Origin: Nocardia arthritidis
Lineage (GTDB): Bacteria; Actinomycetota; Actinomycetes; Mycobacteriales; Mycobacteriaceae
DNA: 64,000 nt
Direction of reading: 5' to 3'
Assembly (NCBI RefSeq): GCF_011801145.1
Contig: NZ_CP046172.1
Coordinates: 8,680,001-8,744,000, forward strand
Below, piece by piece: positions 43,264 to 52,518 of the stretch; position 1 is the first letter of the stretch, and each line of letters opens with the position of its first letter. Both the position numbers and the translations under genes were made by a program. The notes beneath the pieces were generated by a model. That model worked only from the letters and a program-made list of their open reading frames with translations, searched no databases and was not told the DNA's origin.

Positions 43264-44082
43264 TCAGGGCTTACGGCAGACGCCTGCCAGAATCGCCAGC
43301 CGGGTCACCGGCAGGTCGTCGTCGAGCCACTCCTGCACGGATACCAGCCCGGGGTCGACGATTTCGAAACCCTCGCAGAACGCGGCGACCTGCGCCCTGG
43401 AACGGAACCTCGCCTGCGACGAACTGCCGTCGAGATCCGTGGCGGACTGGTCGATGAATTCCTTGGCGCTTTCGTCCCAGCCGTGCGTGAAGGCGAGGTA
43501 ACTGCCGGGCGCCATCGCGTCGCGCAACTCCGAGAAAATCTCGGCGGGCCCTTCGTCATCCATGACAAAATGCAGGACACCGACGATCAGAATGGCGACC
43601 GGTTTGTCCCAGTCGATTCCGGCTTCGACGCGGCACCGCTCGATGATGTCCTCGGGATGGCGAATGTCGGCGAGTATCGGCGTGACGCCCGCCGCACCGC
43701 TCAGCATCGCGTTGGTGTGCACGTATACGACCGAGTCGTAATCTACCGAGGCCACCAGCGCCGACGGCTGAATCTTCTGCGCGACCTCGTGCACATTCGG
43801 TGAAATCGGAATGCCGGCACCGATATCGATGAACTGCCGGATCCCGTCCTCGGCGGCCATTTGCACGGCCTTGAGCAGGAACTGACGGCTGAACCAGGCC
43901 ATTGTCTTGGTATCGGGCGCAATTGCGAGCATGCGATTAGCGACAACCTGGTCGACCTCGTAGTTGTCCTTGCCACCGAGCAAATAGTTGTACAGCCGAG
44001 CCGCGTTCGGCTTGGTTGGATCGACGCCCGCCGGTACCCGCTTGCCGTCCGACACCGTACCTCCCTCGATATCCTCGCCCAT
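43264..44082 (-). CDS. DUF574-type SAM-dependent methyltransferase
   Basis: 272 residues. The family start DPTKPNAARLYNYLLGGKDN is characteristic of the large actinobacterial DUF574 group. Motif I is FIDIGAGIP, followed by VASVDYDSVVYVHTNAML, AILIVGVLHFVMDDEGP and LAFTHGWDE. Many copies exist per Nocardia or Streptomyces genome; substrates are unknown. Confidence 0.9.
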   Translation of the reverse strand: MGEDIEGGTVSDGKRVPAGVDPTKPNAARLYNYLLGGKDNYEVDQVVANRMLAIAPDTKTMAWFSRQFLLKAVQMAAEDGIRQFIDIGAGIPISPNVHEVAQKIQPSALVASVDYDSVVYVHTNAMLSGAAGVTPILADIRHPEDIIERCRVEAGIDWDKPVAILIVGVLHFVMDDEGPAEIFSELRDAMAPGSYLAFTHGWDESAKEFIDQSATDLDGSSSQARFRSRAQVAAFCEGFEIVDPGLVSVQEWLDDDLPVTRLAILAGVCRKP

Positions 44083-44491
44083 CGTAACAAGCCGCGACCG
44101 CCAACTGCGTGAAACCTGCGGCGGAAGGGCATCGTTACCGTGGGCATTCCGCCGCTCGACGAGCGTTGTCCCTCAACCGATTCGGTCGATCACCGACCGC
44201 ATCAGCATGCCAGACCGCGACCCGCCGAATCGACAACACCGCCCCGCGAATCCGCGTCCGAATCAACCGATTCGGCGATTGTTCGACTTCCGGCATTACA
44301 ACAAGTTTCAACGATTCGGCGGATCCGCCAGCGGAACAGCAATTCGGGCCTCGAACCGTCGCACGTAACTTCTCGGCGGGTTGCCGACCGCGGCGCGCGG
44401 ATCATCGCGTCGGCCGCCCGAACCACCCAGGAACGGAACCACCGGTCGGCTCGGCGCAGAACCCCTGATCACACCGCGACGCGCGCCGCAA
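44083..44491. other. Intergenic stretch before the tRNA
   Basis: Upstream region of the methyltransferase gene and downstream of the tRNA. No supported ORF. Lower-complexity, slightly AT-richer DNA near 44280-44330. Confidence 0.35.
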
Positions 44492-44568
44492 TGGTGCCCC
44501 CAGTCGGACTCGAACCGACACTTGGCGGATTTTAAGTCCGCTGCCTCTGCCAATTGGGCTATGGGGGC
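44492..44568 (-). tRNA. tRNA with anticodon UAA (Leu codon UUA), short variable arm
   Basis: Minus strand: acceptor GCCCCCA / TGGGGGC, D arm with GG, anticodon stem GCGGA / TCCGC around the loop CTTAAAA (anticodon UAA), variable arm CAAGT of 5 bases, T arm GTCGG-TTCGAGT-CCGAC, discriminator A and encoded CCA (44494-44492). All stems pair. Leucine tRNAs are normally class II with a long variable arm, so a class I body with this anticodon is unusual. The amino acid is therefore inferred only from the anticodon. Confidence 0.85.
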
Positions 44569-44704
44569 GCGTCGGCCAGCGTACCGAATCGTACGGATGT
44601 ACCGGAATGGGTTCGGGGGTTCGATGTGTCGCGGCCGGGCCCCAGAACGGCTGCCCCAGTAAGTAAGGGCAGCTCAGCGAGTTAACGCCGGACGGTCCAG
44701 CCCG

Positions 44705-46060
44705 ATGAGCCAACTGGAAAATGGTCGGGTTGTGGAGGATGGCGTGGGTCGGCTGAAAAGCATTGCGGTGGGTGTTGTCACGGCCGTCGCGCTATCGCTG
44801 GGGTGTGCGGTGACCGCCCATGCCGCGGAGTTGAAGCACTGTGCGGTGAGCGCTGGGCGGGCGCCGGAGACGGCGACGCCGGAGGAGGTGGGGCTGGATC
44901 CGGACGCGCTGCGCGAGGCGGTGCGTTTCGCGGCCGATCCGACCCGGATGACATTGCAGATATTCCGGAACAACTGCCTGATCGCGGTGGGTCCGAACAA
45001 CGCGAAAGCCGCTGGGGTGCCGTGGAATCTGTGGAGCAGCACCAAGAGCGTGGTGTCGCTGCTCGCTGGCATCGCCATCGATGACGGCCGCCTGCGACTC
45101 GACGCGCCGATCGGCACCTATCTGCCGCCCGGCCTCGGCGATGCCGGGCATCGCGCCATCACCGTGCGCAACCTGCTGCAGGAATCGTCCGGTATGCAGG
45201 TCGCGGTGGCCTCGGAGGGCATAACCGGGCTGGCGCAATTGGATCCGAATGTGGTCGCGCAGGCCCTCGGCATGCCGATCGACGAACCGCAGGGCGCCGA
45301 ATGGCGCTACAGCCAGCGCGGCGTCGATCTGCTCGCCTATGTGATCCAGCAGGCCGTCGGCGAGGATCTTCAGGTCTACGCGCAGCGAAAGCTGTTCGAC
45401 CCGTTGGGGATCAAACGGTCCGACTACTTCTGGGGCCGGGACCGCAGCGGCAACACCTACGGCTACGCCCACCTCGTTCTTCCGCCGGATGATTTCGCGA
45501 AACTCGGTCTGCTGCTGGCCAATCGGGGCACCTGGGGTGATCGTCAGGTGATTTCGCGGGATTATCTCGCGCTGGCGGGCAAACCGTCGCCGGTGCACGG
45601 CTGCTACGGCTTCCTGCTGGTGGTGAACGGCCCCGAATGCGGCAATATGTTCCCCGGCCTGCCGCCGGACGCGCTGCAGATGTCGGGCATGATGCGCCAG
45701 GACAATTTCGCGGTCCCCAGCCTGGGCCTGCTGGTGAGCTGGACCGGCGTGACCTTCCCCGGCAGCGCCGTCAGCTTCCCGCACGACGTGTTGCGCGCCG
45801 TCGCGGGCGCCTTCCGCACGCCCCGCCTGCCGGATCCGGGACCCTATGTGCAGCAACCGGATACGCAGCTGTCCGATCCGATGATCTCCAACCCGGATGC
45901 GACGCTGGCCGCGCTCGGCGTCGGCCCGATGGCCTATCCGGGCTGTAATCCGCTGTCCTGCTTGGGCAAACCGATGTCGGCGCCGTTCGCCAACTGGCCG
46001 CCCGGCTGCTTCATCCTCGGCTGCGTCGGTCCGGACCCCGCGACACCCGGAATACATTGA
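44705..46060 (+). CDS. Secreted serine hydrolase of the beta-lactamase class C fold
   Basis: 451 residues; signal peptide (VGVVTAVALSLGCAVTAHA). Active-site SxxK is STKS in LWSSTKSVVSLLAG near residue 119; the Tyr motif is YSQRG in EWRYSQRGVDLLAY; a third element MSGMMRQDNF replaces the usual HTG. The C-terminal 90 residues are Pro/Cys-rich (GCNPLSCLGKP, GCFILGCVGP). Likely an esterase or D-aminopeptidase/6-aminohexanoate-hydrolase relative rather than a true beta-lactamase. Confidence 0.82.
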   Translation: MSQLENGRVVEDGVGRLKSIAVGVVTAVALSLGCAVTAHAAELKHCAVSAGRAPETATPEEVGLDPDALREAVRFAADPTRMTLQIFRNNCLIAVGPNNAKAAGVPWNLWSSTKSVVSLLAGIAIDDGRLRLDAPIGTYLPPGLGDAGHRAITVRNLLQESSGMQVAVASEGITGLAQLDPNVVAQALGMPIDEPQGAEWRYSQRGVDLLAYVIQQAVGEDLQVYAQRKLFDPLGIKRSDYFWGRDRSGNTYGYAHLVLPPDDFAKLGLLLANRGTWGDRQVISRDYLALAGKPSPVHGCYGFLLVVNGPECGNMFPGLPPDALQMSGMMRQDNFAVPSLGLLVSWTGVTFPGSAVSFPHDVLRAVAGAFRTPRLPDPGPYVQQPDTQLSDPMISNPDATLAALGVGPMAYPGCNPLSCLGKPMSAPFANWPPGCFILGCVGPDPATPGIH

Positions 46061-46067
46061 GGCAGGC

Positions 46068-47591
46068 TCAGACGACCTCGAAGTTCGCCATCATCGCCAT
46101 ATCCTCGTGCTCGAGATTGTGGCAGTGATAGAGGAATCTGCCGCGATAGTCGGTGAAACGGACCAGCACACTGGCGATTTCGGCGGGACGCAGGTTGATG
46201 GTGTCTTTCCAGCCCGCGTCGTACGGCCCCGGCGCGGCGCCATTGCGGGACAGCACCTGGAACTGGTTGAGGTGCAGGTGGATCGGATGATGGAAGTCGG
46301 TGCTGAAACGCCAGATCTCGGTATCGCCCAGCCGCGGCCGGGCGGTGATGCGATCCGGCTCGAAGGGCGCACCGTTCACATTCCAGCCCATCCCACCGTT
46401 GTCGCGGAAGCTGAATGTCCGTGTGGTTACCGCGTCGTCCGTGCGCGGCGGCTCGATGACCGACAGCCGATCCGGCACTCGGCTGTCGTCGCGTCCGGCG
46501 CGCACGACGCGGAAGGCCATGACTCGTCCGGCCGGCCCGCTGTCCAACCGGTTGACCAGTACCACCTGCTCCCCTACCGAATAACGGGAGAAGTCGATCA
46601 CCAAGTCGAAACGTTCCGCGGGCGCGATGTCGATCTCGTCGTGCCGCACCGGCGCCGCGAGCAGCCCGCCGTCGGAGCCGATCTGGCTGAACCCGCCCGA
46701 ATCGGGTTCCAGCGCAAGCCGATACCGGCGCGCATTGGAGGCGTTCAGCACGCGGAACCGATAACGCACCGCGGCGACCTCCAGCATCGGCCACGGCGCG
46801 CCGTTGACCAGGATAACGTCGCCGAGCACGCCCTGCCGGTACTCCTTGCGCACTCCCGGCATGCCGGGATCGACCGCGGGATAGAGTAATTCGCCGTCGG
46901 AGCCGAAGGCTCGGTCGGTGAGCAGCAGCGGGATGTCCCGATCGCCCGCTGGCAGCGGCAGCGCGGCCTCCTCGTCATCGCGGATCAGATGGAATCCGGC
47001 CAACCCGCGCCAGACACCGGGGCCGGTGAAATCCATCCGATGGTCGTGGTACCAGTGCGTCGCCGCTCGCTGCCGCATCGGATACACATACTCGCGCATC
47101 CCGTCGGCGATGACGGCGCGGCTGTCCGAATGCCCCATCGAATGCCCATGCATACCGGTAATGCCTTGCGGCATAATCAGATCCGTCGGATACCCATCGC
47201 TGTCCGCCGGCGTGTGCCCGCCGTGCAGATGGACGACGGTCGGCACGGGCAGTTCGTTGCGATACCGCACAACGGTTCGGCGGCCGCTGCGGGACACGAT
47301 GGTCGGGCCCGGGAAGATCCCGTCGTAGCCCCAGATTTCGGTGGATACCCCGGGCACGATCTCCCGCATGGCCACCCGCTGGGTGATCTCGTAATAGTCG
47401 GTGGTCTCGTCGGCGCGCGGCACCAGCACCGGCGGAATCGGCAGCGGCACCCGAAAGGGTTGCGGCAGTGGCATTTCGCTGCGGAGCAGGCGGCCGGTTT
47501 CGCCGGCGGAGATCAGCCACGGCACGCTCGCCCCCATGGTCGCGCCGAGCACCGCCGCACCGCCCGCGAGGAGGAACCCACGCCGCCTCAT
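46068..47591 (-). CDS. Multicopper oxidase (CotA/bilirubin-oxidase-like)
   Basis: 507 residues from ATG 47591. A signal anchor MRRRGFLLAGGAAVLGATMG resembles a weak Tat signal. Copper ligands: HLHGGHTPADSDGYP, HWYHDHRMDFTG, HHPIHLHLNQFQVL, and FLYHCHNLEHEDMAMM, so both type 1 and trinuclear sites appear complete. Three cupredoxin domains. Substrate may be bilirubin-like pigments, phenols or Cu+ itself. It overlaps the four-helix protein gene upstream by 4 bases. Confidence 0.92.
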   Translation of the reverse strand: MRRRGFLLAGGAAVLGATMGASVPWLISAGETGRLLRSEMPLPQPFRVPLPIPPVLVPRADETTDYYEITQRVAMREIVPGVSTEIWGYDGIFPGPTIVSRSGRRTVVRYRNELPVPTVVHLHGGHTPADSDGYPTDLIMPQGITGMHGHSMGHSDSRAVIADGMREYVYPMRQRAATHWYHDHRMDFTGPGVWRGLAGFHLIRDDEEAALPLPAGDRDIPLLLTDRAFGSDGELLYPAVDPGMPGVRKEYRQGVLGDVILVNGAPWPMLEVAAVRYRFRVLNASNARRYRLALEPDSGGFSQIGSDGGLLAAPVRHDEIDIAPAERFDLVIDFSRYSVGEQVVLVNRLDSGPAGRVMAFRVVRAGRDDSRVPDRLSVIEPPRTDDAVTTRTFSFRDNGGMGWNVNGAPFEPDRITARPRLGDTEIWRFSTDFHHPIHLHLNQFQVLSRNGAAPGPYDAGWKDTINLRPAEIASVLVRFTDYRGRFLYHCHNLEHEDMAMMANFEVV

Positions 47592-47956
47592 GCCGCACTC
47601 CGTCGCCAGGCCCAGGTGAGCAGAACCATCAGCGCCGCGATGATGGCGACGCCGAGCGGCACGTGCACGCCGATACCGCGAAAGTAGCCGAGCAGGATCT
47701 GCGCGGTCTCGGCGAGCACGAGTCCGACGCTGACGGCGAGCGGCCAGACCGGCCCGCGTCCTGGACGCCAAACCAGCAGCGCCACAACGACTTGCAGATA
47801 TCCGATGCCCCCGACGACGGTCGCGTTGGTGGCGTGCGCGGCCACCATGTCGTAGTCGCCGGACAGGAACCGCCCGGCCAGCACGGCCTGTCCGAAGGCG
47901 CCCAGTGCGTGCAGCGTGATCACCCACCGCAAGGCCAATGTGTAGCCTGTCTTCAT
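47588..47956 (-). CDS. Four-helix membrane protein coupled to the multicopper oxidase
   Basis: 122 residues from ATG 47956. Helices at about 8-28, 43-62, 66-86 and 95-115 (YTLALRWVITLHALGAFGQA, VGGIGYLQVVVALLVW). Overlaps the oxidase start by ATGA, so co-translated. It may anchor or supply electrons or copper to the oxidase; no family is assigned. Divergent from the padR gene. Confidence 0.72.
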   Translation of the reverse strand: MKTGYTLALRWVITLHALGAFGQAVLAGRFLSGDYDMVAAHATNATVVGGIGYLQVVVALLVWRPGRGPVWPLAVSVGLVLAETAQILLGYFRGIGVHVPLGVAIIAALMVLLTWAWRRSAA

Positions 47957-47975
47957 ATAGCCGAATGTAGCGCAC

Positions 47976-47992
47976 GTGTAGACTGTCTGCAC
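47976..47992. promoter_or_regulatory. PadR-type operator touching the padR start codon
   Basis: GTGTAGAC-T-GTCTGCAC is an 8-1-8 inverted repeat with one mismatch, ending one base before the ATG of the PadR gene at 47993. Position suggests autorepression, possibly of a leaderless transcript, and control of the divergent oxidase unit. Confidence 0.6.
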
Positions 47993-48313
47993 ATGAGGGC
48001 CGACGAACTCCGCGGACATCTGGACGGTCTCGTTCTCGCCGTCCTGGAGCGCGCGCCGCTGCACGGTTACGGCGTCAGCCAAGCTCTCGCCCTGCGTAGC
48101 GGCGGCGCCATCGACGTGCCGAGCGGCACCATCTATCCGGCGCTGCACCGGCTCGAGCGCGCCGGTGCGATCAGCAGCGATTGGGCGAGCGCCGACGGAC
48201 GCAAACGCCGCGTCTACACCATCACCGCGCGGGGCCGGCGCGACCTGGCCGAACAACGCGCCGCCTGGGCCGAGTTCTCCAGCACCATCAGCACGGTGTT
48301 CGCGGCGCGATGA
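47993..48313 (+). CDS. PadR-family transcriptional regulator
   Basis: 106 residues from ATG 47993. Winged helix: LRGHLDGLVLAVLERAPLHG, YGVSQALALRSGG, VPSGTIYPALHRLERAGAI, and the wing RKRRVYTITARGRR. The C-terminal helix for dimerisation is short (PadR-s2 type). It overlaps the next gene by ATGA. Confidence 0.92.
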   Translation: MRADELRGHLDGLVLAVLERAPLHGYGVSQALALRSGGAIDVPSGTIYPALHRLERAGAISSDWASADGRKRRVYTITARGRRDLAEQRAAWAEFSSTISTVFAAR

Positions 48314-48927
48314 CGATCGAGGACTATCTCGCCGAGTTGGACCGCGGACTGCGCGGTCCGGCGCGCGCCAAACGCAGGCTGCTCGCCGAGGCCGCCGCCG
48401 GGCTCGAGGACGCGGTCACCGCGTATCGCGAAGCGGGCGTTACGGATTCGCGCGCGACAGCGCTCGCCGTCGCGGATTTCGGCCCGCTCGACCAGATCCG
48501 CTCGGCTTTCCAACAGGATATCGATATCGTCACGGCGCGGCGCCGCGCGCTGGCCAATATGATGGCGATCCCCGCGACGGTCGGCGCATGGAAGGCCGCC
48601 TGGGAGCTGAATCCCTATCACCCGCAACAGGTTCCGCTACCGGCGATCCTGATCGTCCTGACCCTCTGCCTGGCCGCAATCGTCACTTTCACCACCGCCA
48701 TGACCACTTACCTGGCGACGGGGCGGCTCGGTCACCGCCGGGCCTGGACCGGCACGGTGCACGCCCTGAACCTCTGCACCCGCGGCGAAGCCGCCGCCCT
48801 CGCCGTCGGCATTGCCACGCTGACGCTCATCGCACCACGAATGTTCCTGTGGCCATTCATGTTTCCCATCGCGATCGGCACGATGGCGCCGCTGCTCCTC
48901 GCACAGTTCCGGCTGGCGCGCGCCTGA
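48310..48927 (+). CDS. Permease-prefix-domain membrane protein
   Basis: 205 residues. The N-terminal 75 residues (IEDYLAELDRGLRGPARAKR, RRLLAEAAAGLEDAVTAYRE) form the helical permease-prefix domain that often follows PadR regulators. Three or four membrane helices follow (IVLTLCLAAIVTFTTAMTTY). Such PadR-coupled proteins are proposed to act in membrane stress; the function is not established. Confidence 0.78.
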   Translation: MTIEDYLAELDRGLRGPARAKRRLLAEAAAGLEDAVTAYREAGVTDSRATALAVADFGPLDQIRSAFQQDIDIVTARRRALANMMAIPATVGAWKAAWELNPYHPQQVPLPAILIVLTLCLAAIVTFTTAMTTYLATGRLGHRRAWTGTVHALNLCTRGEAAALAVGIATLTLIAPRMFLWPFMFPIAIGTMAPLLLAQFRLARA

Positions 48928-48938
48928 TCGGCCGCGCC

Positions 48939-49496
48939 TCAATGGGCGGATCCGGTGCGCACCGCGTCGAACGCCTCGATGACGGTATCGGCGGCGGGCA
49001 GGCCGTAGTCGTCGGCGACATCGCGGACGTCGGCCGAGAGCGAGACATCGGTGGTCACCGCCAGCAGCGCCAGTTGCAGCGTCTCGCCGAGCTGGATCAT
49101 GCGGGCGCAGATGGCGGCGGTATCCATCTCCGGTGTCATATCGTTCCAGGCGACCTGGACGACACCGGCGATGCGGTGGGTGCGCAGCGTCTCCTCGCCG
49201 AGCGCCTTCATGAATTCGACCGCGGCGACCAGACAGCGGTGGTTGGCGGTCTTCAGTTCCTGCCACGGCCGCACCTTTTCGATGAGTACGGCGGCGACGG
49301 TCGCGGCGGTGAACAGCCCGTCGCAGGCGCGGGCGGGCGCGGCCTCCGGCGGACCGCTCGGCGGGTGGGTCAGCCCGGCCACGACGCTATCGATCCAACC
49401 GAGCACCAGATCGGTGCCCGTCGTATCGACGGGAGCGGCCGGCGCACTGATGCGGGGAGTGCGCCGACCGATCAAGCGTCGTAACCAGCGACGCAT
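48939..49496 (-). CDS. Conserved-looking 185-residue protein of unknown function
   Basis: The N-terminus is very basic (MRRWLRRLIGRRTPR). The rest is helical: TDLVLGWIDSVVAGLTHPPS, CDGLFTAATVAAVLIEKVRP, FMKALGEETLRTHRIAGVVQ. No membrane helix or signal peptide. Ends 18 bases before the APC transporter's stop codon side, but is transcribed in the same direction and may be the last gene of its operon. Confidence 0.6.
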   Translation of the reverse strand: MRRWLRRLIGRRTPRISAPAAPVDTTGTDLVLGWIDSVVAGLTHPPSGPPEAAPARACDGLFTAATVAAVLIEKVRPWQELKTANHRCLVAAVEFMKALGEETLRTHRIAGVVQVAWNDMTPEMDTAAICARMIQLGETLQLALLAVTTDVSLSADVRDVADDYGLPAADTVIEAFDAVRTGSAH

Positions 49497-49514
49497 GGCT
49501 TGCCCTTCCGGAAG

Positions 49515-51008
49515 CTAATCCGCGGTGGATGTCCCGAGCAGCGAATGCCGCCGACCGTAGGCAAAGTACACCAGCAGCCCCAGCGCCATCCACACCAGGA
49601 AACGCAGCCACGTCTCCACCGAGAGGTTCAGCATCAGCCACAGGCAGGCCAGCACGGCGAGCACCGGGATGAGCGGAACCAGCGGCACGCGGAATCCGCG
49701 CGGCAGGTCCGGCCGGGTGCGCCGCAGGATGACAACGCCCACCGAAACCAGCACGAAGGCGAACAGGGTTCCGATATTCACCATCTCTTCCAGCGTGCCG
49801 AAATCGATGAAGCCCGCGAGCACCGCGCAGACGACGCCGACCAGCGCGGTGATCCGGACCGGTGTGCCGTTCTGGCTGGTACGCGCCAGTTTTCGGGGCA
49901 GCAGGCCGTCGCGCGACATGGCGAAGAGCACCCTGGTCTGACCGAGGTACATCACCATGACCACGGTGGTGAGCCCGGCCAGCGCGCCGATGGAGATGAG
50001 GTTCTTGGCCCAGTTCGCGCCGTGCAGTGCGAAGGCGGTGGCCAGCGTCGCGTTTTCACCGGACAGCGCGGTGTAGGGCACCATGCCGGTGAGCACCAGC
50101 GAAACCGACACATACAGCACGGTGACGATGACCAGCGAGCCGAGGATGCCGCGCGGCACCGCCCGCTGCGGGTCCTTGGTTTCCTCGGCCGCGGTGGCCA
50201 CCACGTCGAATCCGATGAACGCGAAGAAGACCAGCGAGGCCGCGGCCAGCAGGCCGTACCAGCCGAAGCTGCTGTGCCCGCCGCCGGTGAAGAAGGAGAA
50301 CAGCGACTGACTCATGCCCTCGCTGGTGCCGGACGGTTGCGACGGCGGGATGTAGGGCGAGAGGTTCGACTTGTCGAAGTAGCTGAGGCCGACCACCAGC
50401 ACCAGCGCGATCACCGCGAGTTTGATCGCCACCGCGATAGCGGACACCCGCGACGACAGTTTGGTTCCGGTGGCGAGCAGCACGCCGAGCACGGCGATCA
50501 ACAGCACCGCGCCCCAGTCGAAACTGATCGAACCGATGTGCACGATCGGCGAATGCGAGCCCATCACCTGGCCCAGATACTGCGACCACCCCTTGGCGAC
50601 CACCGACACCGCGAGCGCGAATTCCAGCACCAGGTCCCAGCCGATGATCCAGGCCACCAGCTCACCGAAGGTGGCGTAGGAGAAGGTGTACGCGCTGCCC
50701 GCGACCGGAACCGTCGAGGCGAACTCGGCATAGCAGAGCGCGGTCAACCCGCAGGCCACGGCGGCGAAGACGAAGGCGAGCGAGACCGAGGGTCCGGCGA
50801 CATTGCCCGCGGTGCGCGCGGTGAGGGTGAAGATGCCCGCGCCGATCACGACGGCGACGCCGAAGACGGTCAGGTCCCACGCGGTCAGATCCTTGCGGAG
50901 CTTCGAATCCGGTTCATCGGTGTCGCGGATCGATTGCTCGATCGACTTGGTGCGGAACAGTCCGCCCCAACCGGTCGAGCCTCGGCTGGTTGAGCCGCGA
51001 ATGGCCAC
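49515..51008 (-). CDS. APC-superfamily amino-acid permease
   Basis: 497 residues from GTG 51008 with AAGGAG upstream. Twelve membrane helices. The TM1 motif GVAVVIGAGIFTLTA and TM6 FFAFIGFDVVATAAEETKDP with RAVPRGILGSL are signatures of the cationic amino-acid transporter/YfnA-like group. Substrate probably a basic or branched amino acid. Confidence 0.88.
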   Translation of the reverse strand: MAIRGSTSRGSTGWGGLFRTKSIEQSIRDTDEPDSKLRKDLTAWDLTVFGVAVVIGAGIFTLTARTAGNVAGPSVSLAFVFAAVACGLTALCYAEFASTVPVAGSAYTFSYATFGELVAWIIGWDLVLEFALAVSVVAKGWSQYLGQVMGSHSPIVHIGSISFDWGAVLLIAVLGVLLATGTKLSSRVSAIAVAIKLAVIALVLVVGLSYFDKSNLSPYIPPSQPSGTSEGMSQSLFSFFTGGGHSSFGWYGLLAAASLVFFAFIGFDVVATAAEETKDPQRAVPRGILGSLVIVTVLYVSVSLVLTGMVPYTALSGENATLATAFALHGANWAKNLISIGALAGLTTVVMVMYLGQTRVLFAMSRDGLLPRKLARTSQNGTPVRITALVGVVCAVLAGFIDFGTLEEMVNIGTLFAFVLVSVGVVILRRTRPDLPRGFRVPLVPLIPVLAVLACLWLMLNLSVETWLRFLVWMALGLLVYFAYGRRHSLLGTSTAD

Positions 51009-51036
51009 AAGGATCTCCTTAACTTTCTGCCGGGTG

Positions 51037-52518
51037 CTAGTGCACGCCCGCCATTTGCCTGCTGATCCGCGGCGCGATGACAAGCACGACCAAACCGGCC
51101 AATATTGCCACGACACCGGTGATGCCGAAGTAGGCGAGCTCGTGTTTCGGTGAGTAGTACTGGGCCATCACACCCGAGGTGGAGGTGCCGATGCCGACCG
51201 AGAAGAAGTACAGCGCCATCATCTGCGCGCGGAATGCCTCCGGCGCCAGCTGCGTGGTTACCGCCAAGCCGGTCGGCGAGAGCATCAGCTCCGCGACCGC
51301 GAACGCGGCCATGATGAACACCACCGCGATGGCCGGGCTAGATTTGCCCTCGCCGCCGGCCATCGGGACGAAAAGCCAGAAGGCCAAACCCATTCCGATC
51401 ACGCCGAGCGCGAATTTGCGCGGCGTGCTGGGCGCCCGATTGCCGAGCCTGGTCCACATGGCCGCGAACAGCGGTGAGAGCGTGATGATCCACACCGGCT
51501 CGATCGAGCCGATCCAGTTCGACGGTGCGGTCCAGCCGAAAATGCTCCAGTTCATCCGCTTGTCGGCGTACACCGCGAGCACGGTGAAGGTCTGCTGGAA
51601 CAGCGACCAGAAGACGGCGTTGGCGATGAACAGCGGGATGAACGCGCGCACCCGGCTCTTTTCCAACTGGGTCACCTTGGGGCTGCGGAGCATCCGGGCG
51701 AAGTAGATCGCCGCGGCGACCGCGATGACGCCGGTGGTCACCTTCGGCAGATTGTGCAGGGTCACCAGGCCGGTGGCCCAGGCCGCCGCGACGACGACGA
51801 TGCCGAGCGCGACCAACCCGACGAGCGGACGGGCCTCCCTGGCGGTGATCGGATTCGGCACCGTGCGGCCCGCGTCGCCGAGGTTGCGCCGGAACACCAC
51901 GTACTGGGTCAGGCCGAGCGCCATGCCGATGGCCGCCGCGCCGAAGCCGTAGTGGAAGCCGATCCGGGTCTGCAGTAGGCCGGTGAGCAGCGGACCGATG
52001 AACGCACCGGTGTTGATGCCGAGGTAGAAGAGGGTGAATCCGCCGTCGACCCGGCCGTCTCCCTTCGGATACAGGGTGCCGAGCAGCGAGGAGGCGTTGG
52101 CCTTCAACCCGCCGCTGCCGAGCGCGATCAGCGTCAGCCCGACGCCGACGCCGAGCAGGCCCGGCAGCACTGCCAGCGCGAGATGCCCGAACACCACGAC
52201 GAGGCCGCCGTAGAAGACGGTGCGTTCCATGCCGAGGACCCGGTCCGCGATCCAGCCGCCGAGCACGGTGGCCAGATACACCAGGCCGCCGTATGCGCCG
52301 ACGATGCCGACACCGGTGGCCTCCGACAGGCCCAGACCGCCCTCGGTCACGGAGTAGTACAGGTAGTACCCGAGGATGGTGAGCATGCCGTAGAAGGAGA
52401 ACCGCTCCCACAGCTCGACTCCGAACAGATTGACCAATCCGATCGGATGCCCGAACACCGTCCGGCGCGGAGCCGGTTGTTCTTCTGCTGTTCGGTCCTC
52501 GGACACACTGACACCCAT
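51037..52518 (-). CDS. POT-family (PTR2) proton-coupled peptide transporter
   Basis: 493 residues, 14 membrane segments. The E-x-x-E-R proton/peptide motif is in FGVELWERFSFYGM (variant LWERFSFYG), followed by LGGWIADRVLGMERT and FTLFYLGINTGAFIGPLL, the PTR2 signatures. Imports di- and tripeptides. It is 28 bases upstream of the permease gene, so both may be one operon. Confidence 0.9.
   Translation of the reverse strand: MGVSVSEDRTAEEQPAPRRTVFGHPIGLVNLFGVELWERFSFYGMLTILGYYLYYSVTEGGLGLSEATGVGIVGAYGGLVYLATVLGGWIADRVLGMERTVFYGGLVVVFGHLALAVLPGLLGVGVGLTLIALGSGGLKANASSLLGTLYPKGDGRVDGGFTLFYLGINTGAFIGPLLTGLLQTRIGFHYGFGAAAIGMALGLTQYVVFRRNLGDAGRTVPNPITAREARPLVGLVALGIVVVAAAWATGLVTLHNLPKVTTGVIAVAAAIYFARMLRSPKVTQLEKSRVRAFIPLFIANAVFWSLFQQTFTVLAVYADKRMNWSIFGWTAPSNWIGSIEPVWIITLSPLFAAMWTRLGNRAPSTPRKFALGVIGMGLAFWLFVPMAGGEGKSSPAIAVVFIMAAFAVAELMLSPTGLAVTTQLAPEAFRAQMMALYFFSVGIGTSTSGVMAQYYSPKHELAYFGITGVVAILAGLVVLVIAPRISRQMAGVH

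Noticed and set aside
44705..46060. Calling the serine hydrolase a beta-lactamase
   Set aside because: STKS and YSQ are present but the third KTG/HTG motif is not, and a Cys-rich tail is added.
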